A stretch of 64,000 nucleotides of DNA from Tannerellaceae bacterium. GTDB taxonomy: Bacteria > Bacteroidota > Bacteroidia > Bacteroidales > Tannerellaceae. Where the stretch lies: assembly GCA_031280645.1 (NCBI GenBank), contig JAITGL010000043.1, positions 1-64,000 of the forward strand, read 5' to 3'. Both the position numbers and the translations under genes were made by a program. This document shows, piece after piece, positions 48,345-57,195 of the stretch. Under the pieces are notes generated by a model. That model was not told the origin of the DNA. It was given only the letters and a program-made list of their open reading frames with translations, and made no database searches. How positions within the stretch are numbered: position 1 is the stretch's first letter; each line of letters starts with the position of its first letter.

Positions 48345-48376
48345 CAGGCGTGGAATATCTGTTCGGCTTCCTTTGC

Positions 48377-48406
48377 TTTGTAATTTGCAATTTGTGCTTA
48401 TATTTG
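48377..48406 (+). promoter_or_regulatory. Promoter of the SRP RNA
   Basis: TTTG (48377-48380), 18-bp spacer, TATATTTG (48399-48406), matching both consensus elements; the RNA begins about 5 bp later. Confidence 0.75.
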
Positions 48407-48410
48407 CGCC

Positions 48411-48508
48411 GGGTAAGTCCTACACGGTTCGCTCCCTCGGAATCCCCCCAGGGCTTGACGGCAGCAAGGGTACGCAGGTTGTAGCAGCGCGATGTAGTAA
48501 GCTTACCC
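48411..48508 (+). ncRNA. ffs: Signal recognition particle RNA (4.5S type)
   Basis: About 98 nt. The ends pair (GGGTAAG with CTTACCC). The domain IV core is recognisable: CCCCCCAGG, ten apical bases, then AGCAAGGGTACG, giving the asymmetric and symmetric loops that bind Ffh. The ten apical bases GCTTGACGGC fold to a 3-bp stem with a UGAC tetraloop where GGAA is usual. A T-run follows (48511-48516), serving as terminator. The RNA scaffolds Ffh and its receptor FtsY during co-translational targeting. Confidence 0.85.
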
Positions 48509-48528
48509 ACTTTTTTGTTTAATACATT

Positions 48529-49068
48529 ATGGAAGGAAAGAAAGATTTGCTACTTAAAAGCGCGATGTTTTACGGCTTGTTGCTGGGCGCTTTCTGGATC
48601 GTCAAATATATGTTTTTTATTATCGGAACATTTTATCCGATTCTTGATTCCGTTAGCGTTATTCTTGCGCCGCTCACGGTAGTATTGGCGTACCTTTTCA
48701 CTAAGGTTTACAAGGTTATTCTGGGCGGGAGGATAGGTTTCGGGCAGGCGTGGAAGTTTGGCGTTCTGCTGTTTTTCTTTGCATCTCTGCTCGAATCGCT
48801 TCCGCAGTATGTTTTTTACCGCTATATAGCTACTCCCGAATATATGAGCGCCCTTGTAGAACAGGCTTCGGCGCTTGTAGACTCGATGAAGCTGGGCGCT
48901 CAAATGAAATCGGAGATTACTTCGCAGCTTGCCTCGATGACACCCATCCGGCTTACTTTCCAGGGCATTGCGACCAATGTGATTTACGGTATCCTTTTCT
49001 CCATCCCGATTGCGGCCATACTTTGCCGCACAATCATCCCTGCCGATTACTTAAAGTCATCCGACTAA
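48529..49068 (+). CDS. DUF4199 membrane protein
   Basis: 179 residues with about four membrane helices (SAMFYGLLLGAFWIVKYMFF, VSVILAPLTVVLAYLFT, FGVLLFFFASLLESLPQYV, TNVIYGILFSIPIAAILC), the pattern of DUF4199, a Bacteroidota family of unknown function. It lies 11 bp ahead of the GT2 gene on the same strand, a pairing I regard as conserved in the phylum, which suggests a role in lipid-linked sugar metabolism. Confidence 0.85.
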   Translation: MEGKKDLLLKSAMFYGLLLGAFWIVKYMFFIIGTFYPILDSVSVILAPLTVVLAYLFTKVYKVILGGRIGFGQAWKFGVLLFFFASLLESLPQYVFYRYIATPEYMSALVEQASALVDSMKLGAQMKSEITSQLASMTPIRLTFQGIATNVIYGILFSIPIAAILCRTIIPADYLKSSD

Positions 49069-49079
49069 CCCTTTATATT

Positions 49080-50027
49080 ATGGATATTTCAGTTATTATC
49101 CCCCTGTACAACGAGGCCGAATCATTGCCCGAACTTTACGAATGGATAGCGAGGGTAATGAACGCCAACAACTATTCTTACGAGATCATTTTCGTTGACG
49201 ACGGCAGCTCCGATGCTTCGTGGACCATTATTGAATCGCTCCAGCGGGAATCGCCAAACATTAGGGCTATCAAGTTTCGCCGCAATTACGGCAAATCTCC
49301 CGCCCTCCATTGTGGATTCCAGCGCACAAAAGGCAACGTTGTGATAACAATGGACGCCGACTTGCAGGACAGCCCCGACGAGATCCCCGAACTTTACAGA
49401 ATGATAATGGAGGATGGATACGACCTCGTTTCGGGATGGAAGAGGAAGCGTTACGATCCGCTATCTAAAACTATTCCTACTAAGCTTTTCAATGCCACTG
49501 CCCGGAAGTTCTCAGGCGTTCGTCTCCACGATTTCAATTGCGGTTTAAAGGCCTATAAGAACATTGTTGTTAAGAATATAGAAGTGTATAACGATATGCA
49601 TCGCTACATTCCCTACTTGGCAAAGATTGCAGGATTCAATAAGATAGGCGAGAAGGTGGTGCAACATCAGGCACGTAAATACGGCGTAACTAAGTTCGGA
49701 CTTAACCGGTTTGTGAACGGTTATCTCGATCTTATCACTCTTTGGTTTACTTCCCGCTTCGGCAAAAAGCCTATGCACATATTCGGTCTTTGGGGGAGTG
49801 CGATGTTCCTGGTCGGCTTTATTGCTTTGGTTTATGTGCTTACGATGAAGCTGGTTTCCATCATTTCGGGCGACTTGAGGCCGCTCGTTACCAATTCGCC
49901 GTATTTCTACATATCCCTTACGGCTATGATACTCGGCACCCAGCTATTCTTAGCCGGCTTCCTCGGAGAATTAATTTCGAGAAATTCGTCTAAGCGAAAT
50001 CATTATCAAATAGAAAGTGAACTGTAA
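49080..50027 (+). CDS. Family 2 glycosyltransferase (DPM/GtrB-like)
   Basis: 315 residues from ATG 49080, which begins the standard MDISVIIPLYNEAESLPEL strand; the frame is open further upstream but only overlaps DUF4199. The GT-A domain has IIFVDDGSSD, the catalytic VVITMDADLQDSPDEIPEL (DxD-type metal site), and DFNCGLKAY. Two membrane helices close the protein (LWGSAMFLVGFIALVYVL; SLTAMILGTQLFLAGFLGEL). Such enzymes transfer a sugar to a polyprenyl phosphate at the inner membrane. It lies 11 bp after DUF4199 and 12 bp before the nitroreductase. Confidence 0.93.
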   Translation: MDISVIIPLYNEAESLPELYEWIARVMNANNYSYEIIFVDDGSSDASWTIIESLQRESPNIRAIKFRRNYGKSPALHCGFQRTKGNVVITMDADLQDSPDEIPELYRMIMEDGYDLVSGWKRKRYDPLSKTIPTKLFNATARKFSGVRLHDFNCGLKAYKNIVVKNIEVYNDMHRYIPYLAKIAGFNKIGEKVVQHQARKYGVTKFGLNRFVNGYLDLITLWFTSRFGKKPMHIFGLWGSAMFLVGFIALVYVLTMKLVSIISGDLRPLVTNSPYFYISLTAMILGTQLFLAGFLGELISRNSSKRNHYQIESEL

Positions 50028-50039
50028 TACATATATATT

Positions 50040-50552
50040 ATGAATCTACTTGAACTTATCCGCAAACGCTGCTCTATCCGCCGTTATAATCCTCAGGCCG
50101 TAGAGCAGGAAAAGATTGACTATATACTCGAAGCCGGACGGTTATCGCCCTCCGCATGTAACAACCAGCCGTGGTACTTCATTGCGGCGCAATCCGACGG
50201 CGATCGGAGCAAAATCCTCGAAGCTTACCCGCGCGAATGGGCTAAGCCAGTCCCCCTCTTCATCCTGATTTGCGGCGATCATAGCCAATCTTGGAAGCGA
50301 CCAGCCGACGGCAAAGATCATCTCGACATCGACGCCGGAATAGCTGCCGCACATATCTGCCTTGCAGCAACCGAGCTGGAGCTTGGCACCTGCATCATCT
50401 GCCACTTCGACGTCCCGCTTGTGAAACAGCGCTTCAACCTTCCGGAGGCCATCGAGCCTATTATCATTATTTCCGTAGGCTATCCCGACGATCCCGCACT
50501 GTTCCATACAACTCCAAAGCGTCGCAAGGACTTGAAGGAGATCCTGAGATGA
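50040..50552 (+). CDS. Nitroreductase family protein
   Basis: 170 residues, a short FMN-dependent nitroreductase. The FMN-binding motif is the N-terminal RKRCSIRRYNPQAVEQEK segment, then AGRLSPSACNNQPWYFI; IDAGIAAAHICLAATELELG and IIISVGYPDDP are also typical. The natural substrate is unknown. It is 12 bp after the GT2 gene and 35 bp before apbE, the latter an FAD:protein FMN transferase; the shared flavin theme is noted but the two acts differ. Confidence 0.9.
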   Translation: MNLLELIRKRCSIRRYNPQAVEQEKIDYILEAGRLSPSACNNQPWYFIAAQSDGDRSKILEAYPREWAKPVPLFILICGDHSQSWKRPADGKDHLDIDAGIAAAHICLAATELELGTCIICHFDVPLVKQRFNLPEAIEPIIIISVGYPDDPALFHTTPKRRKDLKEILR

Positions 50553-50587
50553 ACTTTATCGCTATCAATCCAAACACATAAAATATA

Positions 50588-51583
50588 ATGCAGCGGATTA
50601 TCATTGCCCTTCTATTCCTTATGACAGTCATGGGATGCAGGAGGGACAAAATGTATTTTGAGGAGGTAGGCTCCGTGTTTCATACCTTATATTCTATAAA
50701 ATATGAGGCGGCCAAATCGCTCTCCGTGGAGATAGAAGCCGAGTTCGAAGCCTTTAATCTTTCGCTCAATCCTTTCAACCCCAATTCCATCATATCCAAG
50801 GTCAACAAGAATGAAGCTGTGGAGGCCGACGAGTGGTTTGTCAAAGTATTCAACAAAGCCCAGGAAATCTCAGCTCAAAGCGACGGAGCCTTCGACGCAA
50901 CCGTTGCGCCTCTGATCAACCTCTGGGGATTCGGATTCAATAAGTACGACAGCGTTAGCGATGCAATGGTTGACAGTATCAAAAACTTTGTGGGATATGA
51001 AAAGATAAGGATTGAAGGGAGGAGCATCGTAAAGGACGATCCGCGCGTTATGATCAATTTCTCTGCCATTGCCAAAGGTTACGCATCAGATGTTATCGCC
51101 CGCCTGCTTGAACGAAACGGCGTTGAAAACTACATGATCGAAATCGGCGGCGAGGTGACGATGAAGGGAGTAAACAGCCGCGGCGTATGCTGGCGAATAG
51201 GCATCAACAAACCCTCCGACGATCCCGACGGCAATAACCGCGAGCTTGAGGACACTATACAGCCATGCCGTCCGTGCGGCGTTGCAACGTCGGGCGATTA
51301 CCGGAACTTCTACGAAAAAGACGGCAAGCGTTACGCTCACACCATCAACCCCGCAACCGGCTATCCGGCAGCACAAAACCTGCTGAGCGCAACCGTTCTG
51401 GCCGACAATTGCATGACAGCCGACGGATGGGCCACCGCCTTCATGGTTCTCGGCGCCGAGAGAGCCGTCGAAACAGCGCGCACTATCTCCGGCATAGAAT
51501 ATTTCTTCATTTATACCGACGATCAGGGCAATTATCGCACCGTTTTCTCCGAAGGAATGCGGGCATATTTGTCTAAACATTAA
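50588..51583 (+). CDS. apbE: FAD:protein FMN transferase (ApbE), lipoprotein
   Basis: 331 residues. A lipoprotein signal (LLFLMTVMGC) places it at the periplasmic side. It attaches FMN covalently to Thr/Ser of RnfG/NqrC-type subunits. Motifs are FEAFNLSLNPFNPNSIISKV, VAPLINLWGFG, INFSAIAKGYASDVIARLL, GVATSGDYRNFYEK, YAHTINPATGYPA (Mg-binding) and LSATVLADNCMTADGWATAF (catalytic Asp). No Rnf or Nqr genes are in the window. It ends 2 bp before the MutS-like gene. Confidence 0.95.
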   Translation: MQRIIIALLFLMTVMGCRRDKMYFEEVGSVFHTLYSIKYEAAKSLSVEIEAEFEAFNLSLNPFNPNSIISKVNKNEAVEADEWFVKVFNKAQEISAQSDGAFDATVAPLINLWGFGFNKYDSVSDAMVDSIKNFVGYEKIRIEGRSIVKDDPRVMINFSAIAKGYASDVIARLLERNGVENYMIEIGGEVTMKGVNSRGVCWRIGINKPSDDPDGNNRELEDTIQPCRPCGVATSGDYRNFYEKDGKRYAHTINPATGYPAAQNLLSATVLADNCMTADGWATAFMVLGAERAVETARTISGIEYFFIYTDDQGNYRTVFSEGMRAYLSKH

Positions 51584-51585
51584 CG

Positions 51586-53379
51586 ATGGAGGAGGTAATT
51601 GCCTGGTATGAATCCGTCGCAGCCGAGTGCGAAACCCGTGCCGGACGGCTGCATCGCAGGATTCATACCATAGGAACCGTCCGCCTCTTGCTGGTTGCGG
51701 CGGCCATTGCGGTTATATGGAAACTTTGGGGGAGCGATTGGTTGATTTTGCTGGGAGCCACGCTGGTTTTTGCCGTTCCGTTAGTCCTTCTTTTTATTTA
51801 TCACGACAAGCTCGCCGTTGCGAAAGAGCGTGAGGAAATACGGATAAACCTTTGCCGCAACGAGCTTAAAGCCATCAATTACGACTTCAGCGCTTTCGAC
51901 GGAGCTCCCGAACGCATAAACGCCGAGCATCCTTTCGCCGCCGATCTCGATATGTTCGGCGATTATTCCATTTTTCGATCAATGAACCGAACGGTAACTT
52001 TTATGGGCAAGAAGCAGCTTGCCCTGTGGCTCGAAAATCCTTTAAGACAAAAAGCTGAGATTCTGCAAAGACAGGAAGCCGTGCGGGAACTTTCGCAGGC
52101 GACAACATTGCGGCATGATTTTTTTGTCGAAGGATCTATGTCGCGCGGCAAGAGTGGCGATGTTGATCTGTTGAATCGGCTTGCAAATATGCCGAAAGTA
52201 TTTTCGCTCCGTAGCTTCTGGACTTGGATTGCAAGGATTGTACCGTTTGCCTGGCTGATCCTGATTACCGGCTTGGGTTTCGGATACGTTTCGGCTTCCA
52301 TTATCGGGCTTGCTTTCAGCATCTGCGCCCTTGCGGCCTACTGCCGGATAAAAGACCTTAACGCATTGCATAACACAGTGGGGCAGATGGAAACAATCCT
52401 CGGCTCTTATGCCGGACTGATGAAAATTGCAGAACAATCCGCGCTTGCCTCCCCTCTCGCTTGCCGGCTACGCGAACGGCTTACCGCCAACGGCATTACC
52501 GCTTCGCAAGCCATCCGCCGCCTTTCGTCGCATATAGCAGCGCTCGACCAGAGAGGAACTTTCACCGGCGTTCTCTTCAATCTCTTTACATTACGCGAAA
52601 TCAGCGCGGCCATCGCCATTGAGAAATGGACGGTAGCCCACGGAGCATCCCTTGCCCGCTGGCTCGACGCCCTGGGAAGCTTCGACGCCTTGAGCTCGCT
52701 TGCAGGATTTGGCTTTAACCACCCCGATTACATTTATCCCGAAATAGCCGATACATATTTTAATATATCCGGAAAAGCCCTGGGGCACCCACTCATCAGG
52801 CGACAAGCATGCGTGACTAACGATATCAGCATCGACCGGTCGCCAATGTTCCTCATCATAACCGGCGCTAACATGGCCGGGAAAAGCACTTGGCTGCGCA
52901 CCGTTGCCGTCAACTTCGTACTTGCCGCCACAGGAGCCCCCGTTTGCGCCGCGCAGCTCGCCGTTTATCCGGCAAGGCTCGTAACCGGCCTCCGCACTTC
53001 CGACTCTTTAGCCGGTAACGAATCTTACTTTTTTGCCGAGCTGAAACGACTGAAAACAATAATCGACGCCCTCCGCCAGGGCGAAAGGCTTTTCATCATC
53101 CTCGACGAGATCCTGAAAGGAACTAACTCCGTCGACAAGCAACGCGGATCGCTGGCCCTCGTACGGCAGCTCGTGGGCATGAACTCCTGCGGGATTATCG
53201 CCACTCACGACCTCGCCCTCGGATCGCTCGCAGGCGAATTTCCCAACGAGGTTGCGAACTACTGCTTTGAAGCCGAAATAACGGCCGGCCGCCTCGCTTT
53301 CGACTACCTGCTCCGACAAGGCGTTGCCTGCAACATGAATGCCAGCTTCCTTATGCAAAAAATGGGAATAACAATCTGA
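51586..53379 (+). CDS. MutS-family ATPase with membrane segments
   Basis: 597 residues. The C-terminal ~200 form a MutS-type ABC ATPase with Walker A ITGANMAGKSTWLRTVAVN, signature SLAGNESYFFAELKRLK, and Walker B RLFIILDEILKGTNSVDKQR. The N-terminus differs from true MutS: two or three hydrophobic segments (VRLLLVAAAIAVIW, LVFAVPLVLLFIY, WLILITGLGFGYVSASIIGL), with no mismatch-binding Phe-x-Glu domain. Such proteins are common in Bacteroidota, often annotated simply as mismatch repair, but membrane insertion makes repair of mismatches unlikely. It is packed between apbE and an MFS gene. Confidence 0.9.
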   Translation: MEEVIAWYESVAAECETRAGRLHRRIHTIGTVRLLLVAAAIAVIWKLWGSDWLILLGATLVFAVPLVLLFIYHDKLAVAKEREEIRINLCRNELKAINYDFSAFDGAPERINAEHPFAADLDMFGDYSIFRSMNRTVTFMGKKQLALWLENPLRQKAEILQRQEAVRELSQATTLRHDFFVEGSMSRGKSGDVDLLNRLANMPKVFSLRSFWTWIARIVPFAWLILITGLGFGYVSASIIGLAFSICALAAYCRIKDLNALHNTVGQMETILGSYAGLMKIAEQSALASPLACRLRERLTANGITASQAIRRLSSHIAALDQRGTFTGVLFNLFTLREISAAIAIEKWTVAHGASLARWLDALGSFDALSSLAGFGFNHPDYIYPEIADTYFNISGKALGHPLIRRQACVTNDISIDRSPMFLIITGANMAGKSTWLRTVAVNFVLAATGAPVCAAQLAVYPARLVTGLRTSDSLAGNESYFFAELKRLKTIIDALRQGERLFIILDEILKGTNSVDKQRGSLALVRQLVGMNSCGIIATHDLALGSLAGEFPNEVANYCFEAEITAGRLAFDYLLRQGVACNMNASFLMQKMGITI

Positions 53380-53382
53380 AAG

Positions 53383-54579
53383 ATGGAAAGAACAACATCC
53401 GACGCCACCATCCGCATCCTCGTAGCCCTTAGCATCGCCCATTGCATGAACGACACTTTGCAATCGGTTGTAACCGCTCTCTATCCGATGCTGAAAAATG
53501 ATTTGGCGCTTACGTTTGGCCAAATCGGAATTATAGCCCTCGTTTATCAAATGTCGGCCTCGGTTTTTCAGCCTGTTGTAGGATTTTGGTTCGACAAGCA
53601 TCCTGTGCCCTGGTCGCTTCCGTTAGCAATATCGTTTACGCTGGCCGGACTTTTGTCGATGGCTTTTTCCACCACGTTGCCGGCCGTTATCGCCTCCGTG
53701 TTCCTGATCGGCTTAGGATCGTCGACGCTTCATCCCGAAGCGGCCCGGCTCACTTCGATAGCTTCGGGCAGCCGTAGAGGGCTGGGGCAATCGCTCTTCC
53801 AGGTTGGCGGCAACATAGGCGGATCGCTCGGCCCACTGCTGGTGGCCCTTCTTGTAGCTCCTTACGGACGCGAAAACCTTGCCGGCTTCGCGCTGATAGC
53901 CGCCGTGGGAGTAGTGTCGATGATACCCATAAGCCGCTGGTACAGGAAACGCCTCCGGCTGATGCGCGCCGGGCGAGCCTCGGCCGGAAGCGTTGCGGCG
54001 TTGCATCCCCTATCCCGGTCGCTTACTATTGTTTCGCTTGTAATCCTGCTCATCCTCGTATTCTCGAAATATGTATACGCGGCCAGCCTTGGAAGTTTCT
54101 ACACTTTTTATTTGATGGAAAAGTTCGGCCTGACGATCAAAAATTCACAACTCCTCCTTTTCGTCTTCGGCCTCTCCACGGCAATCGGCACGCTGATAGG
54201 CGGCCCCATCGGCGACCGTATCGGCCGGAAGCGAGTAATATGGGGATCAATCCTCGGCGCTGCCCCCTTTGCTATCCTCATGCCGCATGCCAACCTGCTC
54301 TGGACCGTGATACTTACCTTTTGCACCGGCGCCGTGATATCCTCGGCCTTCCCCGCCATAATTGTTTACGCCCAGGAGCTTTTGCCCAACAAGCTCGGCC
54401 TGATATCAGGCCTTTTTTACGGATTCGCCTTCGGAATAGCCGGCATAGCTTCGGCTATTCTCGGCCGGCTGACCGACTCGTACGGTATCGAGGCCATATA
54501 CAACGTATGCGCGTGGATGCCGCTTATCGGCATCGTTGCCTGGGGATTGCCCGATATCCGCAAAAAGAAGCGAGAGTAG
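53383..54579 (+). CDS. MFS transporter, fosmidomycin-resistance (Fsr)-like
   Basis: 398 residues, twelve predicted membrane helices. The N-terminus (LVALSIAHCMNDTLQSVVTA) and the LGSSTLHPEAARLTS loop are typical of the Fsr family, with the MFS loop motif GPIGDRIGRKRVIW in the second half. Fsr exports fosmidomycin in E. coli; the substrate here is unproven. It starts 3 bp after the MutS-like gene. Confidence 0.9.
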   Translation: MERTTSDATIRILVALSIAHCMNDTLQSVVTALYPMLKNDLALTFGQIGIIALVYQMSASVFQPVVGFWFDKHPVPWSLPLAISFTLAGLLSMAFSTTLPAVIASVFLIGLGSSTLHPEAARLTSIASGSRRGLGQSLFQVGGNIGGSLGPLLVALLVAPYGRENLAGFALIAAVGVVSMIPISRWYRKRLRLMRAGRASAGSVAALHPLSRSLTIVSLVILLILVFSKYVYAASLGSFYTFYLMEKFGLTIKNSQLLLFVFGLSTAIGTLIGGPIGDRIGRKRVIWGSILGAAPFAILMPHANLLWTVILTFCTGAVISSAFPAIIVYAQELLPNKLGLISGLFYGFAFGIAGIASAILGRLTDSYGIEAIYNVCAWMPLIGIVAWGLPDIRKKKRE

Positions 54580-54636
54580 GGAAAAAGCCGCCGCTTCTTA
54601 ATCTTTTACCTGGAAATTATCACGCTACAATAAATA

Positions 54637-55314
54637 ATGATGACAACGCATCCTATCGTCGCAAAACTGAAGCTTAACGGCTATGCCGACAAGCTTTTCC
54701 TCAACGTTCCTCCCCATGTGCAAGCTTTCGAGGGCATGGATTTCGACCTCTCGCCACAGAAAAGCTCTTACGATCTGATCTTCGCATTTATCTTCTCCAT
54801 CAACGAGTTTATCTCCCTGCTTCGGCAGGTTATAGCCGGCAATCTCCTTAATAAAGATGGATACCTGTACGTAGCTTATCCTAAAAAAGGCAATAAAACA
54901 TACGACTGCCACATCGGCCGCGACGACTTTTTCGGCCCTGCGGGCATGGACGCCGACGGATTCGTGATGAACAGCCGAATCAAATTCAACAAAATGGTAG
55001 CCTTCAACGAAACTTTTACCTGCATAGGCCTCAAGCATATCTCGGCCGTGGTTCCCAAAACCTCGGCGCCCAGCCAATGCGTTGCCGATTACGTTGACCG
55101 CATCCCCGACCTTTGCGCCTACTGGAGCGCCGCCAACCCCTCCATCCTCGCCATCTTCAACGCCCTTACTCCGGGCTACCGGCGCGACTGGGCCCGCTTT
55201 GTATACGGCGTTCGCTCCGGCGAAACCAGCCTCCGACGGCTTGAGGAGATGGCAAAAGCGCTGGGCGAGGGGTTCAAAAGCATTGATTTGTACAGAAGAA
55301 AGGCTAACCGGTAA
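54637..55314 (+). CDS. YdeI/OmpD-associated family protein
   Basis: 225 residues, cytoplasmic. The N-terminal ~135 residues resemble DUF3052 (LFLNVPPHVQAFEGMDFDLS ... YVAYPKKGN). The C-terminal part (LTPGYRRDWARFVYGVRSGE then a basic helical tail) is the YdeI/OmpD-associated domain, sometimes called bacteriocin-protection. Function is not established. It is separated from the MFS gene by 57 bp. ATG 54640 is an equivalent start. Confidence 0.85.
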   Translation: MMTTHPIVAKLKLNGYADKLFLNVPPHVQAFEGMDFDLSPQKSSYDLIFAFIFSINEFISLLRQVIAGNLLNKDGYLYVAYPKKGNKTYDCHIGRDDFFGPAGMDADGFVMNSRIKFNKMVAFNETFTCIGLKHISAVVPKTSAPSQCVADYVDRIPDLCAYWSAANPSILAIFNALTPGYRRDWARFVYGVRSGETSLRRLEEMAKALGEGFKSIDLYRRKANR

Positions 55315-55351
55315 TCGCGCCCAACTATCCGGCGCATTTAACCCGGCAGAT

Positions 55352-55640
55352 CCCTTTCAAAAGCTTTTGACAGGCAGGTTTCGGGTTGTTTGGGGTCGTC
55401 AAAAGCTTTTGACAACTAAAAAAGTAGTACTTTTCAACTTTCACAAGCTTGTGCAAGGCAGGTTTCGGGCTGTTTAGGGTCGTCAAAAGCTTGTGCAAGG
55501 CAGGTTTCGGGTTGTTTGGGGTCGTCAAAGGTTTGTGCAAGGTATGTTTCGGGCAAATCCCGGCTTGCAAAGGTCTTTGCAAGCTTCGGGGAGAGCGATT
55601 CGTGGGTTTCAAAGGTTTTTGCAAGCTTCGGGGGGAGGTT
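55352..55640. repeat. Array F: 42-bp phased AAGCTT-core array
   Basis: Seven core positions have the base just left of the centre at 55363, 55405, 55447, 55489, 55531, 55573 and 55615, exactly 42 bp apart. Positions 1 and 2 are TCAAAAGCTTTTGA, position 3 is CACAAGCTTGTG, position 4 joins a half of each (CAAAAGCTTGTG); 5 and 7 are degenerate (CAAAGGTTT), and 6 is GCAAAG-GT-CTTTGC. Most spacers carry GGCAGGTTTCGGG(T/C)TGTTT. The last two units add a second GCAAGCTT 10 bp on. It occupies most of the 443-bp gap before the PDZ gene, whose probable -7 box (TATTTTCG, 55709-55716) follows. Confidence 0.94.
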
Positions 55641-55757
55641 TTTCCCGGCGTTGAGCAGGGCGTTTAGCCTGCCTGTTGGGGTTGCGCTTGCCGTTCGGGA
55701 ATAATTTGTATTTTCGTGCACTCAAAAAAAATATTTAAAAACAAATACGTTAAAGCG

Positions 55758-57179
55758 ATGAAGCAACTTATATTGACATCTTTCGCGCTGGCGATGCTGG
55801 CTGTTGCGGCTCACGGCCAGAACCCGACGATATGCCGCCTTGGCTTTACATACGACATCAGCCGCTCTGCCAATTGGGGTAAAGGACTGCCGGTTGTAAC
55901 CAAAGTGTATCCTTATTCGCCCGCCGAGCGAGCCGGAATAAAGGCTTTCGATATTGTGCAGGCTATCGAGGGAGTATCGACGGCCGAGATGACGCCGCCG
56001 GAGCTTGCCGCTATGATGAATCCGGTTGATAAAAACGAGGTTGCGCTGCGGCTTTGCAGCCTTGCCGACTCGGCCCGGACGATAACCGTAACCAAAGAAT
56101 GTAAACGCGCGGATGCAATTTCGGAAGATCAGCTTGCCTTGGCATTTTCAATGTACAGCCCCGAAAATACAAGCGAACGTATATTTGTTTGTCCGTTCAA
56201 AACCGGTATAACCGGCGATACCGTTAGCCTTACTCGCTTCAAAACCTTTGCTTTTGCTCCCGTAGATCAAAATAACGAGAGGCTTGAAACTGCAATTAAT
56301 GCCGCCATTGAAAAAGAGTTCAGGAAAAAAGGCCTGGCGTATCGCGCATATAATCCCGACATCATGATCGAAACTTATTATTCTTACGGCCGTAATCCTA
56401 ACTATCGCAAGCTGAGCGTTACTTCGCCCGACCGCAGGCCGGTGTACCGGTACGATTTTTCTCTCAACCGTATGGAACGGTTCCCTTTCCTCGACCAGAG
56501 CGTTCCCGAATCGGAGGCCGAGTATCTCCTCCAGCTTGGTATTCGGATTATCGACAGGCTTGTCAAGCCGGGAAGAGTATTGTGGGAGGCCGAGGCTAAC
56601 GAGCTGCTGGCTGCGCCGTTCCGTCTGGAAAGCTATGCGCAGAGCCATGTTCCGCTTATGTGTATGCAGTATCCGTATGTGAAATATACGCGCAACGTGC
56701 AGTTTCTTGTTTCCATGAAATCATTTAATTATACGGGGATTAACTACGATATCAACAGCCTCAACCGCGTTATGGACGTAGACCTTAACTCGCCCGCCCA
56801 CGCCGCCGGCATCCGCATCCGCGACGTAATCGAGAAGGTTGACAATCAAAGTATGGAGCATACGGCGGAGGAATTTACGTCGGCTTACAAGCAGTTTATC
56901 GCAAACACCATGCCGCTTCGCGACGAGTCGACTGTTTTTACCGACGCCAATGGTTTCACTCAATGTATGCAGTGGGACAAGCTGAAGTATGGCCAGGTGC
57001 TCGACGCGATTCAAAACCCGTACAATCTTACAGCCTTTGCATACCTGTATAAGTTTGCTCCTTACATGAGCCCGTCGGGGAGCAACGTCGCCACGTTTGT
57101 CGTACGCCGGGGAAGATCGAGGAGCGAAGTAGCGATACGCCCGGCGATCCATACGGAAACAACGCTTGAAATAAAATAG
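55758..57179 (+). CDS. Secreted protein with two PDZ-like domains
   Basis: 473 residues from ATG 55758, which begins a signal peptide (LILTSFALAMLAVAAHGQ); the upstream ATG at 55716 overlaps the likely -7 box. A PDZ-like domain lies at about residues 40-105 (VVTKVYPYSPAERAGIKAFD IVQAIEG split as two pieces), and a second near 340-370 (VMDVDLNSPAHAAGIRIRDV). The middle part (residues ~150-280) is of the lipoprotein DUF4136-like type. No protease motif is seen. It is probably a periplasmic or surface adaptor; I cannot name its partner. Confidence 0.78.
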   Translation: MKQLILTSFALAMLAVAAHGQNPTICRLGFTYDISRSANWGKGLPVVTKVYPYSPAERAGIKAFDIVQAIEGVSTAEMTPPELAAMMNPVDKNEVALRLCSLADSARTITVTKECKRADAISEDQLALAFSMYSPENTSERIFVCPFKTGITGDTVSLTRFKTFAFAPVDQNNERLETAINAAIEKEFRKKGLAYRAYNPDIMIETYYSYGRNPNYRKLSVTSPDRRPVYRYDFSLNRMERFPFLDQSVPESEAEYLLQLGIRIIDRLVKPGRVLWEAEANELLAAPFRLESYAQSHVPLMCMQYPYVKYTRNVQFLVSMKSFNYTGINYDINSLNRVMDVDLNSPAHAAGIRIRDVIEKVDNQSMEHTAEEFTSAYKQFIANTMPLRDESTVFTDANGFTQCMQWDKLKYGQVLDAIQNPYNLTAFAYLYKFAPYMSPSGSNVATFVVRRGRSRSEVAIRPAIHTETTLEIK

Positions 57180-57195
57180 ATTTCCATTAGAAAGA

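Noticed and set aside
48750..49079. Longer start for the GT2 gene
   Set aside because: The frame only overlaps DUF4199; ATG 49080 gives the standard GT2 N-terminus.
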